Shown one piece after another: positions 1 to 7,805 of a stretch of DNA of 21,783 nt. This DNA comes from Clostridia bacterium (GTDB lineage Bacteria > Bacillota > Clostridia > Oscillospirales > Acutalibacteraceae). Positions within the stretch are counted from its first letter, which is position 1. Each line of letters starts with the position of its first letter. The notes beneath the pieces are model-generated. The model was given only the letters and a program-made list of their open reading frames with translations, was not told where the DNA came from and made no database searches. Position numbers and translations under genes: made by a program. The stretch spans positions 1-21,783 of the forward strand of contig CAAEVU010000053.1 of the NCBI GenBank assembly GCA_900759575.1, given 5' to 3'.

Positions 1-57
1 CAACCCATAGAGCTCAGTGGAGCCGCAGAATGACAACCAGGGAAAGGAGCTGGAACG

Positions 58-1518
58 GTGAATTTTAATTCTTTGCAATACCTGGTATTTCTGGCGGCAA
101 ATGTGCTTTTGTACTATCTCTTGCCCCGCCGGGCACGCAACGTACAGTTGCTGGCGGCCAGTTATTATTTTTATATGTGTTGGAATCCCACATACGCCCT
201 GCTCATGTTGTTCTCCACGGCAGTGACGTATGGCTGCGGATTGCTTGTAGGCAAAAATTTCTGGGGAAAACGCAGACTATGGGTGGCGCTCAGCTTGGTG
301 CTGAACCTGGGAGTGCTGTTTTTCTTCAAATATTACAATTTTTCCGCCAACGTGATCACACGGGGATTGGACTTTTTGGGACTTCACATGGAGATCCCCT
401 TCCTGGATGTTTTGCTCCCTGTGGGCATTTCCTTTTACACCTTTCAAGCCTTGGGGTATACCATTGACGTGTACCGCAAAGACATTGAAGCAGAACGGAA
501 TTTTATTAACTACGCTTTGTTTATTTCCTTTTTCCCCCAGTTGGTTGCCGGTCCTATCGAACGTTCCGGCAATATGCTGCACCAGTTAAAGGAATACCAT
601 CCGTTTCAGTTTGAAAACTTGAAAGCGGGGGTTTTGCCTGTGTTGTGGGGCTTGTTCAAAAAGGTGGTGATCGCCGACAATTTGGCGGTGGTGGTAAACC
701 AAGTGTACAACAATCCCCAGGGCCAGACGGGGGGCGCGTTTGCAGTGGCGACGGTGGCCTTTGCCTTCCAAATCTACTGCGACTTTTCCGCGTATTCAGA
801 CATTGCCAGAGGTTCTGCCAGAATGTTGGGTTACAGGCTGATGGAAAACTTCAACTGCCCTTATTTTGCCGTATCCATTCGGGATTTTTGGCGCAGATGG
901 CATATCTCTCTTTCCAGTTGGTTTAAAGATTATCTGTATTTCCCCCTGGGGGGCAGCCGGTGCAAAAAGTGGCGCACTTGCCTGAACGTGATGATCGTGT
1001 TTTTTGTCAGCGGTTTGTGGCATGGGGCTGCTTTGACCTTTGTGGCTTGGGGACTGCTCAATGGGTTGTATCAGGTGGTTTCCCTTTTGCTCAATCCCTT
1101 GCGAAAAAAAGCCATGGCCTTGTTTCACCTTGGGGAGGACAACCCCTTGGTCAGGGTGTTTCGAGTGTGCTTTACCTTCTTTCTCACCTGTATGGCTTGG
1201 GTACTGTTCCGTGCCAACTCCCTAACGGACGCCCTCACCGCGTACCGCGCTATTTTCTCCATTCCGCTGCGGGGGTTGGAGGGGACGCTAGCTTCCTTGG
1301 GAAATGTTGGAACTCGCACCTGGATCATGCTGGTTGGATGCGTGATCGCCTTGGTGGTGGTGGATTGGCTGGTTGCCCGATTCCAGGCAGATCAAAAGTT
1401 GAACCAGACCGTGTTCCTGCGATACGGAGTGTATTTCCTTTTGGTGGTGACCATTCTGCTGTTTGGCTCTTACGGCGAAGGGTATGACCCCCAGGACTTT
1501 GTATACTTCCAATTTTAA
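58..1518 (+). CDS. MBOAT family membrane-bound O-acyltransferase (AlgI/DltB-like)
   Basis: A 486-residue polytopic membrane protein of the MBOAT family, which transfers acyl (often acetyl) groups across the membrane to extracellular polysaccharides or wall polymers. Hydrophobic segments run through the whole protein. The family signature is visible in order: the PVGISFYTFQ stretch (about 121-130), RDFWRRWHISLS with a conserved His at about 282, and SGLWHG with the invariant catalytic His at about 322. The length is normal for AlgI/PatA-type members. The start is GTG, chosen because GGAAAGGAG lies about 8 bases upstream and the N-terminus (MNFNSLQYLVF) is typical. Family members usually sit beside an SGNH/AlgX/AlgJ-like extracellular partner. 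None follows here, so a partner, if any, would be upstream of the window. The acceptor polymer cannot be told from sequence. Confidence 0.93.
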   Translation: MNFNSLQYLVFLAANVLLYYLLPRRARNVQLLAASYYFYMCWNPTYALLMLFSTAVTYGCGLLVGKNFWGKRRLWVALSLVLNLGVLFFFKYYNFSANVITRGLDFLGLHMEIPFLDVLLPVGISFYTFQALGYTIDVYRKDIEAERNFINYALFISFFPQLVAGPIERSGNMLHQLKEYHPFQFENLKAGVLPVLWGLFKKVVIADNLAVVVNQVYNNPQGQTGGAFAVATVAFAFQIYCDFSAYSDIARGSARMLGYRLMENFNCPYFAVSIRDFWRRWHISLSSWFKDYLYFPLGGSRCKKWRTCLNVMIVFFVSGLWHGAALTFVAWGLLNGLYQVVSLLLNPLRKKAMALFHLGEDNPLVRVFRVCFTFFLTCMAWVLFRANSLTDALTAYRAIFSIPLRGLEGTLASLGNVGTRTWIMLVGCVIALVVVDWLVARFQADQKLNQTVFLRYGVYFLLVVTILLFGSYGEGYDPQDFVYFQF

Positions 1519-1534
1519 ATGTAACCGGATCGAA

Positions 1535-1567
1535 AAGGACCTTCGCCCCATTTGGGTGAAGGTCCTT
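1535..1567. terminator. Bidirectional terminator between MBOAT and GH43 genes
   Basis: The arms AAGGACCTTCGCCC and GGGTGAAGGTCCTT form a 14-bp stem with one G-T wobble and a 5-base loop. T-rich sequence follows on the plus strand and TTTT on the minus strand. It lies between two convergent genes and can serve both. Confidence 0.85.
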
Positions 1568-1641
1568 TGTTGTAGTGGTATGGTTTGCCGGTCCAGCCTT
1601 TATAGTTTCCAAAATGGAGGTTCTCGGCGCAAAACCGTTGT

Positions 1642-2598
1642 TTAGCAAGGACTGCCCAGTCCAAGTGCCGCAAAGTCAAAAGAACGGATTCTATCATATT
1701 CCTCGTCCGTGATCTTCAGAATGGTGCCATGCTTAAAGCCATAGGGGAAGGAAAAATCTTCATCCGCACGCCGGAAATTGGCTTCTTTCAGACTGTCTGC
1801 CACAAAAGGCACATAGCCCTGTCCGGCGCCCCGAACACCGAAAAAGTCCAGGAACAGGCACCAGCGGCCATCTTCAATGCGCACAGCAGTGGGCGCCTCG
1901 TAAACCCCGCCGTTTAAGTCCTTCATGGCTTCGTCAAAGGCATTCACCCGTTCAAAGGGTCCGGTGGGGGAGTCGCTGCGCAGAAGGATGATGCCGGTGG
2001 GGTTTGTGCCGCTCTTGACAAACAGGTAGTAAGCTCCATCCTCTTCATAAAGCGCAGAGTCGATGATGTCGCTGTCCTCTTTTTTGTAGAGGACTTTCGC
2101 CTCTTCAAACGTGGAAAAATCCCGGGTCCTGCGGTAGAAAATCCGCTTTTGGGCGTAATCGTCTTCCTTTACAGGGGAGGACCAGTGGAGCAAAAAGCTG
2201 CCGTCCTGATCTGCGAAAACGTCAGGTGCCCACACGCATCCCATGTTTTCAGTGCCGGTGGGGATCAGCTTTTGTTCCGACCAGTGTACCAAGTCCTCCG
2301 ATTCCCACAAGGAAAGGAAATGGCTTCCGTTGCGGCTGATTTCCTCCCAAGAGCCGTGGTATTGATTCCGCATGCCATAGGCCAGACTCAAATCTGTGGC
2401 TAGGATGTAAAATTTTCCTCTTGCCGCGTCCCGTACAATGGTGTGATCCCGGACGCCCTTATCGCCGTAGTACGCCCAAAGCACAGGACGGCCCTCGTTG
2501 ACCGTCTCCCAGTGGAACGCGTCACGGCTCAGGCCAAAATGGACCTGTTCCCCGTCCGGGGTGGCTTTCTCTCGAAAGTGAACGAATAAGTAAGGCAT
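1642..2598 (-). CDS. Glycoside hydrolase family 43-like beta-propeller glycosidase
   Basis: A 318-residue protein with the repeated blade pattern of a five-bladed beta-propeller and no signal peptide, so probably cytoplasmic. GH43-type elements are visible: GVRDHTIVRD (about 48-57, candidate general-base Asp51), CVWAPDVFADQDGSF (about 121-135), DIIDSALYEEDGAYYLF (about 177-193, candidate pKa-modulating Asp180), VYEAPTAV (about 232-239, candidate acid Glu234) and a C-terminal His in FKHGT (about 290). Relatives act on arabinofuranosyl or xylosyl side chains of plant polysaccharides; the exact substrate is an inference I cannot make. AAGGAG lies 7 bases before the ATG. It follows the AraC gene on the same strand and is divergent from GH31, which suggests joint breakdown of a plant glycan. 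It lacks the clear N-terminal ADP-type motif of textbook members, so a GH43-like subfamily is possible. Confidence 0.8.
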   Translation of the reverse strand: MPYLFVHFREKATPDGEQVHFGLSRDAFHWETVNEGRPVLWAYYGDKGVRDHTIVRDAARGKFYILATDLSLAYGMRNQYHGSWEEISRNGSHFLSLWESEDLVHWSEQKLIPTGTENMGCVWAPDVFADQDGSFLLHWSSPVKEDDYAQKRIFYRRTRDFSTFEEAKVLYKKEDSDIIDSALYEEDGAYYLFVKSGTNPTGIILLRSDSPTGPFERVNAFDEAMKDLNGGVYEAPTAVRIEDGRWCLFLDFFGVRGAGQGYVPFVADSLKEANFRRADEDFSFPYGFKHGTILKITDEEYDRIRSFDFAALGLGSPC

Positions 2599-2654
2599 AG
2601 TTTTCTCCTTCCCAGTTGGCCCGTCTGCAAAATAACGGGCAGTTTCTGAATTTT

Positions 2655-2683
2655 AGTATACCTTGACGGCTGGGGAAGCGCAA
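2655..2683 (-). promoter_or_regulatory. Candidate promoter for the GH43 gene
   Basis: On the minus strand TTGCGC (-35) is followed after 17 bases by TATACT (-10). It lies between the AraC stop and the GH43 start, so GH43 may have its own transcript besides read-through from the regulator gene. The -35 matches consensus at only three positions, which would fit an activated promoter. Confidence 0.5.
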
Positions 2684-2713
2684 TGGAATTTTTCGAAAAA
2701 ACATGTGGGATTT

Positions 2714-3565
2714 TCACTGTTTCCCCAGAGAAAACCGGCGGTATTGAGAAGGAGTACAGCCGATCTGCTGGCGGAACCGCCGGGCAAAATAACTCAGGTC
2801 GTTAAATCCGCACAGGGCAGCCACCCGGCTCACCGGCAGATCGCTGTTTTTCAGGTATTGACAGCTTTTTTGAATCCGCACTTGCTGCAAGTAGGAAAAA
2901 GGGGTCCGGTGAATGACCGCGGAAAAACTGCGGCAAAAATGGCTTTCACTCATGTGGGCCACTGCTGCCAAATCGGCCAGCGTCAGATGAGAAGCGTATT
3001 CCCGGTCAATGTATTCCATCACGCCCCGCAGCTCGGAAAAACGGCGGCCTTCACTTTCTAACCGTTCGCCGTGAGCACATAAGATGGCCCAAAGGTGAAA
3101 CAGCCGGGACTTGAGTTCCAGCTCGTACCCTGTTTGGTGGGGAAGCTCATACATGTCCCAGGCGGTGCCCAGGGCCTGTGCCTGCCAGTCGTCCTCTCCA
3201 GAGCAGACAGCCGGCAGACGAAGTGACCCACGGACAACGGGGGACACATATTGGTCCATGACCACATCGTTGAGATAGGAGCCGAAAATCCGTGGGGAAA
3301 ACACCACCGCGAAAAAAGAGACTGGTTCGTGACTGTCCGGGATTCCCAGATGGATGCTTTCCGAATTGACAAAAGCGCCTTGGCCTTCTGACAGCCTGTG
3401 GGAATCGCCGTCAATGCGGAGAATGCCGCTGCCTTTTGCCATTACCAGAAATTCGAATTCCTCGTGAAGGTGGGGATATAGCCGAAACCCGTCCTCACAT
3501 TGGGTCTCGTAAATTTCAATGGGAAAATCCGGCTTCCCGTGGGGGATTTCCTTATGTACCGCCAT
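2714..3565 (-). CDS. AraC family transcriptional regulator (cupin sensor + double HTH)
   Basis: A 283-residue AraC/XylS regulator. The N-terminal half has the cupin-like sugar-sensing pattern YPHLHEEFEFLVMAKGSG followed by a GQGAFVNSESIH strand. The last ~100 residues hold two helix-turn-helix units: LTLADLAAVAHMSESHFCRSF, and the diagnostic second unit VAALCGFNDLSYFARRFRQQIGCTPSQYR. The start is placed at the ATG at 3565 because AAGGAGGG sits about 7 bases before it. The longer frame opens with a GTG at 3589 that lacks such a site and would add eight unlikely residues. It is divergent from GH31 and precedes GH43, so the natural inference is that it activates both when their sugar is present. 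The inducer is unknown. Confidence 0.92.
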   Translation of the reverse strand: MAVHKEIPHGKPDFPIEIYETQCEDGFRLYPHLHEEFEFLVMAKGSGILRIDGDSHRLSEGQGAFVNSESIHLGIPDSHEPVSFFAVVFSPRIFGSYLNDVVMDQYVSPVVRGSLRLPAVCSGEDDWQAQALGTAWDMYELPHQTGYELELKSRLFHLWAILCAHGERLESEGRRFSELRGVMEYIDREYASHLTLADLAAVAHMSESHFCRSFSAVIHRTPFSYLQQVRIQKSCQYLKNSDLPVSRVAALCGFNDLSYFARRFRQQIGCTPSQYRRFSLGKQ

Positions 3566-3739
3566 GCCGTGCCCTCCTTTTCCAATCACTTTGCAAAAAG
3601 CAAAATCGTCCTAAAAAATGGCAGGATAATTCTAGCAAATCAAAGTTCCTGACAATATAATTTTAATCAATAAGGCGCCATGGTCAATAGGCCATTTGCG
3701 GAAAAGGGCGTCCAAACTGGAAAAGCAAGGTGAAAAAAT
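3566..3739. promoter_or_regulatory. Divergent control region between araC-type gene and GH31 gene
   Basis: An AT-rich 174-base gap. On the plus strand a perfect TATAAT at 3656-3661 has only a weak -35 (TAGCAA at 3633-3638, spacing 17), as expected for a promoter needing an activator. On the minus strand TTGTCA (3650-3655) and TAGAAT (3629-3634) form a possible regulator promoter with a short 15-base spacer. The two overlap, so one bound AraC protein could affect both. No clean AraC direct repeat was identified. Confidence 0.45.
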
Positions 3740-5695
3740 ATGGGCTTTACCATTCAGAACGACAAAATCCTCTTTGTTCGGGCAGGGGAGACCGTTTGCA
3801 TCTCCGCTTGCGGAAAGGACAGTGTGCGTTTTCAGGCGGCACCGTCCGGAAAACTCATTGACCAGAACTGGACCCTGATGCCCCAGCAGGTTCCCGCCAA
3901 GGCGTGGATCGAGGAGAATCGGGCGGTGCTGGAAACGGGCTCCATGCGGGCGGAGCTTTACGAAAATGGAAAAACCATCTATTACCGGAACGGGAAAAAG
4001 ATCCTGGAGGAATTGAGCGAATTGACCTTCGACTCCCAGTTCCGCAATTACCGCAACCAGGGAAGCGACTTGTGGAAAGTGCGGGTGTCTTTCCGGGCCA
4101 ACGAAGAGGAGCATTTCTTCGGCCTGGGGCATGAAGCTACGGATTGTTTCGACTTGAAAGGCTGTACCATCGATTTGCGCCATCTCAATTCAAAGTGCGC
4201 CATTCCCTATGTGTATTCTTCCCTTGGGTATGGCTTTTTGTGGAACCAGCCTTCCACAGGGCGGTGTGAATTGGCTTGCAACCGTACCCGCTGGACAAGC
4301 GACGCCACCCGTCAGGTGGATTATGTGGTCCTGGGGGGCAATCCTCGCCAGGTGGCGGGAACGCTGGCGGATTTGACAGGCCATGCACCAAAAATGCCGG
4401 AGTGGGGCTTGGGCTTCTGGCAGTGCAAGCTGCGTTATGAGAGCCAGGACCAGCTTTTGGCCGTGGCCCGCCGTTATAAAGAACTGGGCATCCCGCTGGA
4501 CGTGATCGTGATCGACTATTTCCATTGGACAGAGCAGGGCGATTACCGGTTTGACCCCAAATATTGGCCGGACCCTCAAGCCATGACGAAAGAGCTGCAT
4601 GACATGGGAATCAAACTGATGGTTTCCATGTGGCCCACGATCAACGAGCACAGCGAAAATTACAAGTACATGTTGGAAAACAACCTGTTGATCCGCACCG
4701 TCAGCGGTTCCAACCGGGTGTTCGAATTTTACGGTCCCCAGGCGGAAATCGATCCCACCAATCCGGAGACCCGGTCGTATGTGTGGAAGCGCCTGAAAGA
4801 GAACTATTTGGACAATGGGGTCGACTGCCTGTGGTTTGACGAAGCAGAGCCGGAAATTCATCCGGAGCACTTCGACAATCTGATTTTCTCCATTGGCAAC
4901 GGCAGCGAAGTGGCGCTTTTGTATCCCTATTACTATGCCGAGCTCGTGTATGAAGGCATGGTGGATATGGGCCGTGACGATGTGCTGACCCTGTCCCGCT
5001 GCGCCTATCTGGGGGCACAAAAGTATGGTGCCTTGGTGTGGTCGGGAGATATTCCTTCCACCTTTGAAAGCTTGCGGATGCAGGTGAAATCGGGGCTGAA
5101 TATGGCCATGTGCGGTATCCCCTGGTGGACCACCGATATTGGCGGATTTTACGGTGGAGACATTGAAACCGACTATTTCCGTGAACTGATCGTCCGTTGG
5201 TTCCAGTATGGCCTGTTTTGCCCTGTTATGCGGCTGCATGGAAGCCGGGATGGCCACGACAGGACTCGTGATATTCTGGAACCCACAGGTGGCGACAATG
5301 AGATCTGGAGTTTTGGCGATCGGGATTTCCCCATTCTGCGGGATTTGATTTTCCTGCGTGAGCGGCTTCGTCCCTATTTGCGGCGGCATATGGATATTGC
5401 TTCCGAAACAGGTGTCCCGGTCATGCGTCCCATGTTCTTCGATTATCCGGAGGACCCGGTGTGCTATCAGCTGGGCGAGCAGTATCTGTTTGGCGATGAC
5501 ATTATTTTTGCGCCCATTGTCCGCCAGGGACAGAGAAGCCACCGTGTATACCTGCCGGAAGGCCAGTGGATTTTTGCCCGCAATGGGGAAGAATACCAGG
5601 GCGGCGCGTGGTATGATGTATCTGCTGAGTTGGACGAGTTTATTGCATTTGTCAAGAAAGGCGCTGATGTGCTTTCAGCTTTTACAAAAGAATAA
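3740..5695 (+). CDS. Glycoside hydrolase family 31 alpha-glycosidase (alpha-xylosidase-like)
   Basis: A 651-residue GH31 enzyme that removes alpha-linked sugars from the non-reducing end. The N-terminal beta-sandwich covers roughly 1-215. The TIM barrel begins near KMPEWGLGFWQCKLRY (218-233) and holds VIVIDYFHW (about 255-263), the nucleophile block LWFDEAEPE with Asp367, and the acid/base block VWSGDIPSTF with Asp437. PWWTTDIGGF (461-470) and RLHGSR (498-503) complete the active-site set. A C-terminal beta domain follows. There is no signal peptide, so it is probably cytoplasmic and acts on imported oligosaccharides. The WFDEAEPE form resembles clostridial genes often labelled alpha-xylosidase, but alpha-glucosidase or another alpha-glycosidase activity is possible. 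The ribosome site AAGGTG is at 3727-3732. Together with GH43 it suggests hydrolysis of xylose- or arabinose-decorated plant glycans. No transporter gene is adjacent. Confidence 0.92.
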   Translation: MGFTIQNDKILFVRAGETVCISACGKDSVRFQAAPSGKLIDQNWTLMPQQVPAKAWIEENRAVLETGSMRAELYENGKTIYYRNGKKILEELSELTFDSQFRNYRNQGSDLWKVRVSFRANEEEHFFGLGHEATDCFDLKGCTIDLRHLNSKCAIPYVYSSLGYGFLWNQPSTGRCELACNRTRWTSDATRQVDYVVLGGNPRQVAGTLADLTGHAPKMPEWGLGFWQCKLRYESQDQLLAVARRYKELGIPLDVIVIDYFHWTEQGDYRFDPKYWPDPQAMTKELHDMGIKLMVSMWPTINEHSENYKYMLENNLLIRTVSGSNRVFEFYGPQAEIDPTNPETRSYVWKRLKENYLDNGVDCLWFDEAEPEIHPEHFDNLIFSIGNGSEVALLYPYYYAELVYEGMVDMGRDDVLTLSRCAYLGAQKYGALVWSGDIPSTFESLRMQVKSGLNMAMCGIPWWTTDIGGFYGGDIETDYFRELIVRWFQYGLFCPVMRLHGSRDGHDRTRDILEPTGGDNEIWSFGDRDFPILRDLIFLRERLRPYLRRHMDIASETGVPVMRPMFFDYPEDPVCYQLGEQYLFGDDIIFAPIVRQGQRSHRVYLPEGQWIFARNGEEYQGGAWYDVSAELDEFIAFVKKGADVLSAFTKE

Positions 5696-5711
5696 GTAGG
5701 ACCAAATAAAA

Positions 5712-5750
5712 ATCCAGCCCTTTGTTCCGTCTTTGGAATAGGGGCTGGAT
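5712..5750. terminator. Bidirectional terminator between GH31 and pdxR
   Basis: ATCCAGCCC and GGGCTGGAT pair as a 9-bp stem, with a further inner TTCC/GGAA pairing. T-runs follow on both strands (CTTTTATTTTT on plus, TTTTTATTT on minus). It separates two convergent genes and comes within a few bases of the pdxR stop codon. Confidence 0.9.
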
Positions 5751-5753
5751 CTT

Positions 5754-6836
5754 TTATTTTTCGGACAGGATCTGTTTCCGTTTCGCGCGGCGTACACGGT
5801 TGATGTGCCGCTCAAAATCACCGCTGGAGATCAATTCCGCCAGCACGAATTGCTCAAATGTGGGAACGGTACAGGAATAGAATCCAAGTTTTTGAGAAAA
5901 TGTTGGAACCAGGCATTTGGGGAGCACCATATAGCCAATACGAAGGGCTGGGGAAATGGTTTTTGTAAAGGTGTTGATATAGATCACGTTGTCTTTTCCG
6001 GAGAGTGTGAAAAGAGTTTCTTCCGGTTTCCTGGAAACGGAAAATTCCGACTCGAAATCGTCCTCCACAAGGAACCGATGATTTCGCTCCGCCCAGCGAA
6101 TATACTCATGACGCTTGGAAGCGGAGGCGGTGATCCCGGTGGGAAAGCTTCGGTAGGGGGAAAGATGCAATACAGTGGCTTTTGAATTTGCCAGGGCAGT
6201 GCTTTCAATTCCATCGGAGCCAAGGGGCAGCAGTTCGCAATCCACCCCGGAAGATCGATACACCTGTTGGATTTTTTCATACGAGGGGGATTCCAAGGCA
6301 AAAATGGTATCCCGGCCAAATAGGCCCACGATCAAGTTGTAAATGTACTCAGCGCCGGAGCCAATGACGATCTGGTCGATCTGGGCATAAATACTGCGGT
6401 TCCGGGCCAGATATTTCTGAATGGCTTCCCGCAGCTCCACGCATCCCGCGTTGGGGGATTTTTCCAGGATGCTGTTGCCATAGTCGTTTATCACCCGGCG
6501 CATGGTCTTAGTCAAAACGGAAATGGGAAATTCCGGGAAGGTGTCCTGCGAATGTTCCCAGGATCGATGGACCACTTGCTGTTCGCCGGAGGAGGCGAAG
6601 CCATCGGAAGAGCGGAAAATCACAAAAAATCCGCTTCGTTCTCTGGCTTCCACATACCCTTCCTCACAGAGTAGGGCATAGGCGTGTTCAATGGTGATGG
6701 TGCTGACCCCCATTTTTGCAGCCATATCCCGCTTGGAGGGGAGCTTGCTGTGAGTGGGATAAGTTCCTTGAAGAATGAGGTTTTTCACACGGTTGTAGAT
6801 CTGCAAATAGGCAGGTGCTTTTGTTGTATTGCTCAT
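5754..6836 (-). CDS. pdxR: PdxR-like MocR/GntR family regulator with aminotransferase-like domain, C-terminally short
   Basis: A 360-residue MocR-type regulator: a GntR winged helix (about 1-75, with SKLPSKRDMAAKMGVSTITIEHAY) joined to a fold-type I aminotransferase-like domain. That domain keeps VEDDFESEF (257-265) and the PLP-binding lysine in NTFTKTISPALRIGY (Lys292), so it probably senses pyridoxal 5'-phosphate. Divergence from pdxS-pdxT is the classic PdxR arrangement, in which the protein activates PLP synthesis genes when PLP is low. Oddity: family members normally run about 90-100 residues beyond the ERHINRVRR segment (342-350). This protein stops ten residues later, directly at the terminator, so most of the C-terminal small domain is missing. 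Only a weak ribosome site precedes the ATG (AGGAG about 16 bases away). It may be a working short form or a decayed gene. Confidence 0.85.
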   Translation of the reverse strand: MSNTTKAPAYLQIYNRVKNLILQGTYPTHSKLPSKRDMAAKMGVSTITIEHAYALLCEEGYVEARERSGFFVIFRSSDGFASSGEQQVVHRSWEHSQDTFPEFPISVLTKTMRRVINDYGNSILEKSPNAGCVELREAIQKYLARNRSIYAQIDQIVIGSGAEYIYNLIVGLFGRDTIFALESPSYEKIQQVYRSSGVDCELLPLGSDGIESTALANSKATVLHLSPYRSFPTGITASASKRHEYIRWAERNHRFLVEDDFESEFSVSRKPEETLFTLSGKDNVIYINTFTKTISPALRIGYMVLPKCLVPTFSQKLGFYSCTVPTFEQFVLAELISSGDFERHINRVRRAKRKQILSEK

Positions 6837-6882
6837 CTGGTTATATGAAATTCTCCTATTCTGGGTATTTTAATAGAACCAG
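6837..6882. promoter_or_regulatory. Candidate PdxR operator between pdxR and pdxS
   Basis: CTGGTTATAT (6837-6846) and ATAGAACCAG (6873-6882) form an inverted repeat matching at 9 of 10 positions. A third copy, CTGGGTAT (6861-6868), repeats the first in direct orientation at a 24-base offset. Mixed direct and inverted repeats are what MocR dimers with mobile DNA-binding heads recognise. The TGGTTCTA half-site resembles, from memory, the PdxR motif of corynebacteria. No good promoter for pdxS was seen here, which fits dependence on an activator. Confidence 0.6.
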
Positions 6883-6886
6883 TTGC

Positions 6887-6915
6887 ATTGTAGAGTATTT
6901 CATAAAAGAATGCAA
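6887..6915 (-). promoter_or_regulatory. Candidate pdxR promoter
   Basis: On the minus strand TTGCAT (6910-6915) and TACAAT (6887-6892) are separated by 17 bases. The -10 box lies next to the 6873-6882 arm of the candidate operator, so bound PdxR could repress its own gene. The -35 box is just before or within the pdxS ribosome site. Confidence 0.5.
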
Positions 6916-6928
6916 GGGGGAATTTTCT

Positions 6929-7804
6929 ATGACAGCAAATCGATATGAGTTGAATAAGAACTTGGCGCAAATGCTCAAGGGCGGCGTGATCATGGATGTC
7001 ACAACACCGGAACAGGCAAAAATCGCGGAAGCGGCTGGAGCCTGCGCTGTAATGGCGCTGGAAAGGATTCCCGCGGACATTCGGGCAGCCGGAGGTGTTT
7101 CCCGGATGAGCGATCCCAAGATGATCAAGGGAATCCAGCAGGCAGTTTCCATACCGGTTATGGCCAAATGCCGAATCGGCCATTTTGTGGAAGCGCAGAT
7201 CCTCCAGGCCATTGAGATCGACTATATCGATGAATCCGAAGTGCTCACTCCTGCGGACGACAAGCATCACATTGATAAGACGAAGTTTGACGTTCCTTTT
7301 GTGTGCGGTGCCAAAGATTTGGGAGAGGCCTTGCGCAGAATCAACGAAGGCGCGTCTATGATCCGCACAAAGGGCGAGCCCGGTACAGGGGATATTGTCC
7401 AGGCGGTGAGGCATATGCGTTTGATGCAGTCGGAGATACGCCGGATCGGATCTATGGCGGAAGAGGAATTGTTCGAGGCGGCCAAACAGCTTCAAGTTCC
7501 GTATCAGCTGGTGCAGTACGTCCACGAAAACAAAAAACTTCCTGTGGTGAATTTTGCCGCAGGAGGTGTGGCCACTCCGGCGGACGCGGCCTTGATGATG
7601 CAGCTGGGGGCGGAAGGCGTGTTTGTAGGTTCCGGTATATTTAAATCGGGAAATCCGGAAAAACGGGCTTCTGCCATTGTAAAAGCAGTGACAAATTATT
7701 CCGACCCGCATATGCTGGCGGAATTGTCAGAGGACTTGGGAGAAGCCATGGTGGGGATCAACGAACAGGAGATCCACCTGTTGATGGCGGAAAGAGGAAA
7801 ATAA
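6929..7804 (+). CDS. pdxS: Pyridoxal 5'-phosphate synthase, PdxS subunit
   Basis: A 291-residue PLP synthase subunit that builds PLP from ribose 5-phosphate, glyceraldehyde 3-phosphate and ammonia supplied by PdxT, in a 12+12 cytoplasmic complex. The start at 6929 gives the normal N-terminus (MTANRYELNKNLAQMLKGGVIMDV) and has CAAGGGGG 8 bases upstream; the open frame extends 38 codons further but those residues do not fit the family. Visible active-site features are IMDV with Asp23, PVMAKCRIGHF with the Schiff-base Lys80, and MIRTKGEPGTG with Lys148. Length and motifs are complete. It is followed after one base by pdxT and is divergent from the PdxR-like regulator. Confidence 0.98.
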   Translation: MTANRYELNKNLAQMLKGGVIMDVTTPEQAKIAEAAGACAVMALERIPADIRAAGGVSRMSDPKMIKGIQQAVSIPVMAKCRIGHFVEAQILQAIEIDYIDESEVLTPADDKHHIDKTKFDVPFVCGAKDLGEALRRINEGASMIRTKGEPGTGDIVQAVRHMRLMQSEIRRIGSMAEEELFEAAKQLQVPYQLVQYVHENKKLPVVNFAAGGVATPADAALMMQLGAEGVFVGSGIFKSGNPEKRASAIVKAVTNYSDPHMLAELSEDLGEAMVGINEQEIHLLMAERGK

Positions 7805-7805
7805 A

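Noticed and set aside
1..57. Possible 3' end of an upstream gene (a frame ending with TGA at 31-33)
   Set aside because: Only ten codons are visible and two other frames also reach stops nearby, so no protein can be identified.
4190..5542. Long antisense frame of 450 codons opposite GH31, and a similar 561-codon frame opposite the OYE gene (10711-12396)
   Set aside because: Both are composition shadows of well-supported genes, rich in His, Gln and Arg with no domain pattern and no ribosome site.
6815..6928. N-terminal extension of pdxS by 38 codons
   Set aside because: The extra residues do not match PdxS proteins, overlap the regulatory gap, and the ATG at 6929 has a good ribosome site.
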